64,000 bases of DNA from Phytomonas francai. Taxonomy: Eukaryota; Euglenozoa; Kinetoplastea; Trypanosomatida; Trypanosomatidae. The DNA is taken from the NCBI GenBank assembly GCA_001766655.1, contig MJCC01000011.1, positions 420,796 to 484,795 of the forward strand, read 5' to 3'. How positions within the stretch are numbered: position 1 is the first letter of the stretch; each line of letters starts with the position of its first letter. Under the pieces are notes generated by a model, which saw only the letters and a list, made by a program, of their open reading frames with translations, was not told the origin of the DNA and made no database searches. The translations under genes were made by a program, and so were the position numbers. Below are positions 56,182 to 64,000 of this stretch, in pieces.

Positions 56182-58571
56182 GCCAGAAGCCAATCCCAAG
56201 ACCAGATGCCCCGTATATACACACATTGATTCGTATTCAACCGCAAGCTTGTTTTCCCTCCGCACGCACACACACACACACACACAATACTACTCACCCG
56301 TGGACGTATTTTTATATACCTACGTGGGTGCGTGGGTGTGGGTGGGTGTGGGTGTGGGTGTGGACCCTCTTCTTTTCTCTATCGTCATCACCACCAACAA
56401 CCCTCCACGCAGGCAGAAGTAGACCGTGCGCACACGCGTGCGCCGGCGGCTCTGCCGCGACTGTGCGGGTCGTGCTGTTGCTGTGTGTGCTGTCGTGTCT
56501 ACACACGTGGTTCTCACCTTTACCTCACGAATACTCTATCGAATCGCCACCCAACAGACTGGAGCTTGCTCCCTCGAAGGCGCCAAGTATATTCATGATC
56601 ACAAGACATTAAACACGTAGAACTCACGCCAATACCTATGTGTACACGCGCACGCAGCGCTTGCGAAAGCAAAAACACGCGGCCACCCCAAACGCACACG
56701 CGGCGGGGCACCCCAAACGCCGGGGCCGTGCCCGGCTCGAAACTGCAGGCAGCGGTGTGTGGTTGCTGGGAAAAGTGGGAGTGTGAGGCGGTGGGCGCGG
56801 GGCGCGTTGCGGTCTTCTCGGACGAGGGGGCCAGCGCGCGCGCCGCAAGGGAAGTCGCAGGGTGTGGAGAGCGGGTGACCCAACCCCAACAACCAAACAC
56901 CACTTACGTCCCTCTCCAAACGAGAGAACATGCATGGGCTGGCATGAGCGGCATGCTCCACTTCGGTGGGGCTCGAGGGGCATTTACGTCCCGAGGCGCT
57001 GAACCTTGAGGCCTGAAATTTCATGCTCAGGGACACTAATTCGTATCATTCGGGAGGAGGAAGGAAGTGAGAGCGAGGCGGCGCGCGCATGCGGTGTGTG
57101 CAGCTTGGCGTCGTGTTTGAGTGTTTCTGTGAGGAGAGTGGAGAAGGACCCGTCAACTAGCCTTTCCTGCTGTGTGTGTGTGTGTCGTCGGTGCCCCGCG
57201 TTTGTTTACACGCGTATGGGGTGCTGCGGTGCGCGCGCTCGCAGGTGTGTGGGCTCGTTGGCGGGTCTTTTGTCTTTAATTTTTTTCGTGTGCGTGCGTG
57301 CGTGTTCGCCGCGCGCAGGTTGTAGAGGAGTCGGGGGGGGGGAGGGGCGGTGCCTTTGCGGTTCTTATTCTCTTTTATGCAGCCCGAGGAAAAGAACACC
57401 GCCACCGCAACTCCCACCCGTGGTGGTTTTTTCCCTTCGCCCCGTTCGCGGGTTGAGGGGAAGTTTTTTTAGGGCCTTGTATAGTTACATAGAAAATATG
57501 GTCGCATAGAATGTCTTCCGAGGCCCCCGGCCCCCCCTCCCTCGCCCTGCGGAACAAATCCCCAAAACCCGCTCCATGTTCATACCGCCTTTTCAACATT
57601 CTTAATTACGATGACGGAAAGGAAAATTAATGCGTCCGGGCGTCACAGTTACTACATATTTCAGCGAGTTGGTAACCACTTTTTTTTTTTTTACGCAAAA
57701 GAACTTTTAATATCTCGTAGTTTGTTGATATCGCAACAGAAGCACGTTTTTTCACTCATTATGCGCGGGGGGAACTGAGGCATGCCCCAAGAAATACACA
57801 AGCGCACGCAACCACGTGTACTCCGAAGAGGCTGGGCCGCACGGAGCGCGGGCTTATGTGCGCCACGGCGTCCCGTCCCGCGAAGGGCGGTACAAATCCA
57901 GCACAATCAGCCATTGGGATACCCCAGCAGTGGGGCCCCTTAGTTGCGTAATCTCACTCAAGCGGCTCAGTCGCGCACTACAACTTTGCGGCATCATTTA
58001 AGCTGAACTGTAGGGGGGGGGGGCTGCTAAGCGCACGCCTCCCGTTTGGGGGTGTCATTCAGGTTCGTTTGTACGGATTATCATCACAAGAATGGTATCA
58101 GTGCACAGTGCTCTGATTGGTTCCGTTCTAAACGTTTCATCATTACACCCACAACACAAACACACACATTAAGGATCACATACGCTACGTGATAGAACTC
58201 ACTGGGGGGATACGGGGGATAGGGGGAGGGGAAACATATTAGTGGGTAGGCACCCTGAGTGGGCGTAATTCGACCCGCAGGGGGGGGGCCCACCCAGGTA
58301 GGGAGTCGTAGCGATTGTGTGCACTACTCCGAACACCACTTGCATGCACCCATTGGATGTAAAAGGGAGGGAAAAAAATAGGGGGTCGAGTCTCCGTTTC
58401 CTGAAATCACTCCGGGGTCAATGGTTCAGAATCCCCGCAGCGTTAGACAGAAACGTCACCGCGCTTGAGCCACCGGCACCAACTCCCATCCTGCGTGCTC
58501 AGCATTTGTACACATTCACGTTGTCCTCATGCACTTTGCGTGTGCATCGGTCCGCTCGTCGTTAGTTTTTT
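56182..58571. other. Noncoding half of unit 1
   Basis: GC-rich spacer with (CA)n at 56265-56286, (GTGGGT)n-like repeats at 56327-56361, G-runs and a strong G-quadruplex motif (58204-58231). Several ATG frames are open, such as 56638-57009. Between copies their changes are mostly amino-acid altering, so I do not call them genes. No tRNA, rRNA or spliced-leader RNA was recognised. Confidence 0.5.
58204..58231 (+). other. G-quadruplex motif, unit 1
   Basis: Four G-runs of 6, 5, 5 and 4, separated by loops ATAC, ATA and A, fit the intramolecular G4 consensus. The motif is preserved in unit 2 although surrounding spacer has changed. Confidence 0.75.
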
Positions 58572-58628
58572 AAAAAAAAAAAAAAGAAACAAAGAGGCGG
58601 AAGAAGAGGCGTGGTATTGGGCATTGTG

Positions 58629-59609
58629 ATGGAAGATAAATGCCCGCAGGAATTGGGACGTTTTCAGGAAAGTGATATTGACTTTGACTGGGATGCCCCC
58701 ACAGGTGATGAAACCAATAGTGAAAGATATCCCGGTCAAGCGCCAAAAGCTGTGAGAAGGGGCTCCTGCAGCCGCGTGCGGCGTGCATTCTGGAAAGCGC
58801 GCAATCTTGTGGTGGCCTACAAGAAGGTCGCATTATGGCGGGAAGACGATCTAACGGACGCGGTGGAATCCTCTCGCACCATTCAGCGGATTCAGGCAAA
58901 GCGCTGCGAGAACGGTGAGCCGGATACCTGTCCGTATCTTCTGCGTTATTACGCGCTTAGGGTGATCGACACGCACCACTACCAGTGGCTGATGGAATGG
59001 GTTGATTATTCTCTCTTGGATCTGATCGAAAACGAAGTATTTAAAAAGGAAGCGGTGTGTGGGGGGGTTGCTCGGCAATTAGTGGAGGCTCTTCGTTTTT
59101 TGCACGTCGAGGTGGGGTTGGTTCACGGGGATGTCAGCCTCGCGAATGTTTTGGTAGTACCAAATGCGGTAACACTTACGGACAGAAAAGGAGAGATGGG
59201 CCTTTTTTCTACGCGCCTTGGGGATTTAGAGGGCTGCTTCCCCGTAGGGGTCTCACCGGGGTGCTTTCACGGAACGTATCTCTTCGCGGCACCTGAGATA
59301 TTAGCGCATCGCGTCGAGGTCGTAGATTTCAGCGTGGATGTGTGGTCGCTAGGGATTGCCATCTGCATGTTGTTAAGCGGGGGCAATCACCCTTTTATCG
59401 CTCGCGCAGAGCCAACTTTTTGGGATATCCTCGATTCCTTAAATAACGCCAAGGCTTTGAATCTGCAGACGCACCTCAAGGCGTTGCTTCCCGGTGTCAG
59501 TGAAGAGGGCATTGAATTCCTCTGTGGGTGTTTGTCGTGGGAGCCTTCGGAGCGGTTGTCTACTACTCAACTTACCCAGCTTCCGTGGTTTTCACGATAC
59601 TTTGGATAG
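58629..59609 (+). CDS. Divergent protein kinase, copy 2
   Basis: Translates identically to the kinase at 53425: same 326 residues, HGD and DLE substitutions and intact catalytic Lys, Asp and Asn. Upstream is the end of unit 1 rather than unique DNA, so the two copies differ in their 5' context beyond the A-run. Expression through trans-splicing would then depend on signals within the ~50 bases they share. Confidence 0.85.
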   Translation: MEDKCPQELGRFQESDIDFDWDAPTGDETNSERYPGQAPKAVRRGSCSRVRRAFWKARNLVVAYKKVALWREDDLTDAVESSRTIQRIQAKRCENGEPDTCPYLLRYYALRVIDTHHYQWLMEWVDYSLLDLIENEVFKKEAVCGGVARQLVEALRFLHVEVGLVHGDVSLANVLVVPNAVTLTDRKGEMGLFSTRLGDLEGCFPVGVSPGCFHGTYLFAAPEILAHRVEVVDFSVDVWSLGIAICMLLSGGNHPFIARAEPTFWDILDSLNNAKALNLQTHLKALLPGVSEEGIEFLCGCLSWEPSERLSTTQLTQLPWFSRYFG

Positions 59610-59862
59610 CGTGTGTGGGTGGTCGTGCATCTATCCTTCTCATTCATTCGCACGTTAAAACTTAGAAAGAGAGAGAGAGAGAGGGAGAGGGAAGGTGAAT
59701 GGGGTGACTTTAAGGCATGATGTGTGTAGTAGGGCTATGCTATGTATTTTTTTGGCCTTCTTTTTCCAGGCGCCGGTTTTACATGACTCCTTTTTCCCCT
59801 TTTCTTTTTCAGGTTGGATAGTCTCTCTGTTGTTGTTTGTGATATCGCCCATTTGTTCATCA

Positions 59863-60825
59863 ATGAACCGAATTATTCAAGTCAATGCGGGAGGGCGTCT
59901 CTTTCAGACCTATCTATCCACGCTGTTGCGCTATCCGGAAACTAAATTTGCGAAACTTTTTGCGCCAGGCCAGGGCCAAACTACGCCCCAAGTTCCCAAG
60001 CTGAACCTCGACGAACAGGGCTCACCCGCAGACAGTGTTTTCCTGGACGTTAACCCGGACGTGTTTGACCTTGTTCTGAACTTTCTGCGCACGAACATCA
60101 TGCGCCTGCCCACCCACAACGACGCCCTGCGTTCGGATCTAGTATTTCATCTGAACACGTGGGACCTCCTGCCGTACGCGTTTCCGCCGCTGCCGGGGGG
60201 GGAAGGCGAGGGCGAGGGCGAGGGGGAGAATGGCGAGGGCGAGGAGGGCCCCGCGAGGGTCGTTCTCCCGGACGCGTGCGTCGTCCAGCTCTGCGATCAC
60301 CTGCACCACGACCAAGGGGTGAAGCGCCACGCGCTGACGATCACCTACGGCGCGGACGGCTTCCAGCTCCGCGGCCTCACCCAGGCCATTCGCCGCGACC
60401 TCTCCCGGCAGCTCTCCTCGACGTTCTGGCAGTGCTACCAAACCAACGAACGCGCGGCGTTCTTCACGACGACGAAGATCGCGAACGGGGCGGCCGACCT
60501 GCTGATGACGTCCATCACCCAGCAGGTGATCGAGCATACGGAGCGGATGGGCTACCACCTGACCAGTTCCTACATCACCCTCAGCCCGGACGTCGTCCAC
60601 ACGAGTGTCCGAATGCTCATTCACAACCTCATCTTCCGGCGCACACGCTTGCCGTACTTAGAGCCCTCCGACGGGATCGCCCTGTTGGAGGATGGCGGCG
60701 AAGAGGAGGTCCTCGAGACTTTTCAAAACTTTGAGCCCAGACACGTTGGACCAAAGAAGGTCGAATGGGAGGAATCTCGTCCACCAGCATCCGAACGAGT
60801 AAGTGATATATGGAAATCGGAATAA
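59863..60825 (+). CDS. KCTD-like BTB/T1-domain protein, copy 2
   Basis: Translates identically to the protein at 54659 from the matching ATG. The only difference seen near it is one base around 59702, in the upstream leader between the kinase and this gene. Domain content as in copy 1: N-terminal T1/BTB domain, Gly/Glu linker and a C-terminal region of unknown fold. Confidence 0.82.
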   Translation: MNRIIQVNAGGRLFQTYLSTLLRYPETKFAKLFAPGQGQTTPQVPKLNLDEQGSPADSVFLDVNPDVFDLVLNFLRTNIMRLPTHNDALRSDLVFHLNTWDLLPYAFPPLPGGEGEGEGEGENGEGEEGPARVVLPDACVVQLCDHLHHDQGVKRHALTITYGADGFQLRGLTQAIRRDLSRQLSSTFWQCYQTNERAAFFTTTKIANGAADLLMTSITQQVIEHTERMGYHLTSSYITLSPDVVHTSVRMLIHNLIFRRTRLPYLEPSDGIALLEDGGEEEVLETFQNFEPRHVGPKKVEWEESRPPASERVSDIWKSE

Positions 60826-61172
60826 CTCCCTGTAAAAAAAAAACTACTCACCGTGTAAATGGATATTGCGATAAACTATAAGATATAAGACAACCCTAAA
60901 GAAGATGAAACATGGTTTGAATTAGCTAACGGAAATGTATAATTTTAGAAATAAACGCTCCTTAAATTTATTTTATCCCTCCCCAAGAAGACAGCGCGTG
61001 ACAGGAAAAAAAAGTTTGTGTTGGGGGACGGGGAGCCGAAGACCCCCGAATCCCAAATTCGTCAGAGAGTGAATTCTGTAAGTTTACCCCACCAATAAAG
61101 TGAGGGAACTGAATCTAGAAAAGTTCCAGGCAAAACGTACGCGGGTTGTCCTTCAGGCGCGCGCAAGCATGG

Positions 61173-61385
61173 ATGCGCTCGTTGGCGGCCCCCCGCTCGC
61201 ACGCGCATCGCGTCTTGGACGAGAGGGGCAGTTTCATCAGGCGCTGCTGGCGGGACACCTTCGTGGCCCTGTCGGAGAGGAACCGCCGACGGCGTGTGCG
61301 AGTACCTTTTGTTCACCCCCCCCCGTTGAACCACTCGGTGGCGCACCGCATCGACCCCCAACCGTTCTCGCCTGAACGCCACTAA
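61173..61385 (+). CDS. Possible 70-residue Arg-rich ORF, copy 2
   Basis: Identical to the ORF at 55969, including the stop codon. The first base difference between the units after this ORF is at 61417. Confidence 0.35.
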   Translation: MRSLAAPRSHAHRVLDERGSFIRRCWRDTFVALSERNRRRRVRVPFVHPPPLNHSVAHRIDPQPFSPERH

Positions 61386-63740
61386 GCCAGAAGCCAATCC
61401 CAAGACCAGATGCCCCATATATACACACATTGATTCGTATTCAACTGCAAGCTCGTTTTCCCTCCGCACGCACACACACACACACACAATACTACTCACC
61501 CGTGGACGTATTTTTATATACCTACGTGGGTGCGTGGGTGTGGGTGGGTGTGGGTGTGGACCCTCTTCTTTTCTCTATCGTCATCACCACCAACAACCCT
61601 CCACGCAGGCAGAAGTAGACCGTGCGCACACGCGTGCGCCGGCGGCTCTGCCGCGACTGTGCGGGTCGTGCTGTTGCTGTGTGTGCTGTCGTGTCTACAC
61701 ACGTGGTTCTCACCTTTACCTCACGAATACTCTGTCGAATCGCCACCCAACAGACTGGAGCTTGCTCCCTCGAAGGCGCCAAGTATATTCATGATCACAA
61801 GACATTAAACACGTAGAACTCACGCCAATACCTATGTGTACACGCGCACGCAGCGCTTGCGAAAGCAAAAACACGCGGCCACCCCAAACGCACGCGCGGC
61901 GGGGCACCCCAAACGCCGGGGCCGTGCCCGGCTCGAAACTGCAGGCAACGGTATGTGGTTGCTGGGAAAAGTGGGAGTGTGAGGCGGTGGGCGTGGGGCG
62001 CGTTGCGGTCTTCTCGCACGAGGGGGCCAGCGCGCGCGCCGCAAGGGAAGTCGCAGGGTGTGGAGAGCGGGTGACGCAACCCCAACAACCAAACACCACT
62101 TACGTCCCTCTCCAAACGAGAGAACATGCATGGGCTGGCATGAGCGGCATGCTCCACTTCGGTGGGGCTCGAGGGGCATTTACGTCCCGAGGCGCTGAAC
62201 CTTGAGGCCTGAAATTTCATGCTCAGGGACACTAATTCGTATCATTCGAGAGGAGGAAGGAAGTGAGAGCGGAAGTGAGAGCGAGGCGGCGCGCGCATGC
62301 GGTGTGTGCCGCTTGGCGTCGTGTTTGAGTGTTTCTGTGAGGAGAGTGGAGAAGGACCCGTCAACTAGCCTTTCCTGCTGTGTGTGTGTGTCGTCGGTGC
62401 CCCGCGTGTGCTTACACGCGTATGGGGTGCTGCGGTGCGCGCGCTCGCAGGTGTGTGGGCTCGTTGGCGGGTCTTTTGTCTTTATTTTTTTTCGTGTGCG
62501 TGCGTGCGTGTTCGCCGCGCGCAGGTTGTAGAGGAGTCGGGGGGAGGGGGAGGGGCGGTGCCTTTGCGGTTCTTATTCTCTTTTATGCAGCCCGAGGAAA
62601 AGAACACCGCCACCGCAACTCCCACCCGTGGTGGTTTTTTCCCTTCGCCCCGTTCGCGGGTTGAGGGGAAGCTTTTTTTAGGGCCTTGTATAGTTACATA
62701 GAAAAGGTCGTCGCATAGAATGACTTCCGAGGCCGACGGCCCCCCCTCCCTCCCCCTGCGGAACAAATCCCCAAAACCTGCTCCATCTTCATACCGCCTT
62801 TTTAACATTCTTAATTACGATGACGGAAAGGAAAATTAATGCGTCCGGGCGTCACAGTTACTACATATTTCAGCGAGTTGGTAACCACTTTTTTTTTTTT
62901 ACGCAAAAGAACTTTTAATATCTCGTAGTTTGTTGATATCGCAACAGAAGCACGTTTTTTCACTCATTATGCGCGGGGGGAACTGAGGCATGCCCCAAGA
63001 AATACACAAGCGCACGCAACCACGTGTACTCCGAAGAGGCTGGGCCGCACGGAACGCGGGCTTGTGTGCGCCACGGCGTCCCGTCCCGCGAAGGGCGGTA
63101 CAAATCCAGCACAATCAGCCATTGGGATACCCCAGCAGTGGGGCCCCTTAGTTGCGTAATCTCACTCAAGCCGCTCAGTCGCGCACTACAACTTTGCGGC
63201 ATCATTTAAGCTGAACTGTAGGGGGGAGGGGGGGGTGGGGGCTTCTAAGCGCACGCCTCCTGTGTTTGGGGGTGACATTCAGGTTCGTTTGTACGGATTA
63301 TCATCACAAGAATGGTATCAGTGCACAGTGCTCTGATTGGTTCCGTTCTAAACGTTTCATCATTGCACCCACAACACAAACACACACATTAAGGATCACA
63401 CACACGATGTGTGATAGAACTCACTGGGGGGATACGGGGGATAGGGGGAGGGGAAACATGTTAGTGGGTAGGCACCCTGAGTGGGCGTAATTCGACCCGC
63501 AGGGGGGGGGCCCACCCAGGTAGGGAGTCGTAGCGATTGTGCGCACTACTCCGCACACCACTTGCATGCACCCATTGGATGTAAAAGGGAGGGAAAAAAA
63601 TAGGGGGTCGAGTCTCCGTTTCCTGAAATCACTCCGGGACCAATGGTTCAGAATCCCCGCAGCGTTAGACAGAAACGTCACCGCGCTTGAGCCACCGGCA
63701 CCAACTCCCATCCTGCGTGCTCAGCATTTGTACACATTCA
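61386..63740. other. Noncoding half of unit 2
   Basis: Collinear with 56182-58518 but carrying many substitutions, shorter (CA)n and GTGGGT repeats, the 12-base duplication and a longer G-run near 63220-63241. The G-quadruplex motif is kept. No gene recognised. Confidence 0.5.
63426..63453 (+). other. G-quadruplex motif, unit 2
   Basis: Same G6-G5-G5-G4 arrangement and loops as the unit 1 motif, unchanged between copies. Confidence 0.75.
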
Positions 63741-64000
63741 NTATGCAGCCCGAGGAAAAGAACACCGCCACCGCAACTCCCACCCGTGGTGGTTTTTTCC
63801 CTTCGCCCCGTTCGCGGGTTGAGGGGAAGTTTTTTTTAGGGCCTTGTATAGTTACATAGAAAATGTCGTCGCATAGAATGACTTCCGAGGCCCCCGGCCC
63901 CCCCTCCCTCCCCCTGCGGAACAAATCCCCAAAACCAGCTCCATCTTCATACCGCCTTTTCAACATTCTTAATTACGATGACGGAAAGGAAAATTAATGC
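63741..64000 (+). repeat. Assembly join and fragment of a third repeat unit
   Basis: After the N at 63741 the sequence jumps back to the equivalent of 57376 (62584 in unit 2) and continues to the window end. It matches neither unit exactly. It has the GAATGAC form of unit 2 and the CCCCCGGCC form of unit 1, plus its own variant (AAAACCAGC). It is therefore a distinct copy, and the N hides at least most of a unit. Confidence 0.85.

Larger units (their letters stand above)
53368..58571 (+). repeat. Tandem repeat unit 1 (5,204 bp)
   Basis: The unit runs from one A14 tract to the next; matching points in units 1 and 2 are 5,204 bases apart. It holds kinase, KCTD-like gene, a possible 70-residue ORF and ~2.4 kb of GC-rich spacer. 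By eye, 53368-56212 differs from unit 2 at one base (about 54498 A, G in unit 2). From 56213 onward substitutions and repeat-length changes are frequent. Confidence 0.95.
58572..63740 (+). repeat. Tandem repeat unit 2 (cut short before an N)
   Basis: It starts at the A14 run and is collinear with unit 1 to the position equivalent to 58518, where a single N (63741) interrupts. The last ~53 bases of the unit are missing. Near 62262-62280 it carries a 12-base tandem insertion absent from unit 1. Confidence 0.93.

Noticed and set aside
56638..57009. 123-codon ORF in the spacer half of both repeat units
   Set aside because: It stays open in both copies, but by eye about four of five base differences change the amino acid, which argues against coding constraint.
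57780..58000. Possible tRNA or other small RNA gene in the repeat spacer
   Set aside because: One stretch resembles a B-box-like GGTACAAATCC, but no matching A-box or cloverleaf could be built by eye.

Overview
The window looks like a nuclear contig of a trypanosomatid (Kinetoplastea). All supported protein genes lie on the plus strand, lack introns, and are separated by AT-rich, microsatellite-rich spacers with pyrimidine tracts ending in AG upstream of start codons. This is the layout of a polycistronic unit processed by trans-splicing and polyadenylation. Lineage-specific genes agree: the mitochondrial RNA-editing TUTase RET1, a divergent TBP (TRF4 type), a cysteine peptidase with a cruzipain-like C-terminal extension, an IMP dehydrogenase ending in a PTS1-like tripeptide, a TQY-loop MAP kinase and a eukaryotic-type eIF4E. 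The genus cannot be fixed from the sequence alone.

Layout. 1-10 kb: the 3' end of PEX12, a small CxxC protein, a SURP-domain protein, two diverged SPFH/HIR-like paralogs and a large low-complexity hypothetical. 10-21 kb: a broken small gene, a GUP1-like MBOAT, a PAP2 lipid phosphatase, a second small gene sharing its first ~53 codons with the broken one, a CDF metal transporter, a TBP-like factor and an RMD1-type TPR protein. 22-37 kb: RET1, the cathepsin L-like peptidase, a PIH1 protein, an MPK4-like kinase, an OXLD1-domain/flavin-reductase fusion, eIF4E, a third small-family member and an AT-rich SLC35/TPT transporter. 37-53 kb: a very GC-rich mitochondrial IF3-like protein, an FKBP-TPR immunophilin, WDR92, IMPDH, an ELMO-domain protein, a multiply broken pseudogene, an AAA/FtsH homologue without the protease zinc histidines, and SRP19.

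From 53.37 kb to the end the sequence is a tandem array of a ~5.2 kb unit holding a divergent kinase, a KCTD-like T1/BTB protein and a possible 70-residue ORF. Two near-complete copies are present and, after a single N, part of a third distinct copy. The first ~2.85 kb of the unit is almost identical between copies, while the rest has clearly drifted. A G-quadruplex motif is kept in both copies.

Functional threads: mitochondrial RNA editing, translation and quality control (RET1, IF3-like, FtsH-like); peroxisome/glycosome (PEX12, IMPDH); dynein-arm/R2TP co-chaperones (PIH1 protein, WDR92, with an FKBP-TPR protein close by); expression machinery (TBP-like factor, SURP protein, eIF4E, SRP19); and signalling (MPK4, the duplicated kinase/BTB pair). 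Neighbouring genes differ sharply in base composition, from the AT-rich transporter at 36.5 kb to the extremely GC-rich IF3-like gene next to it.
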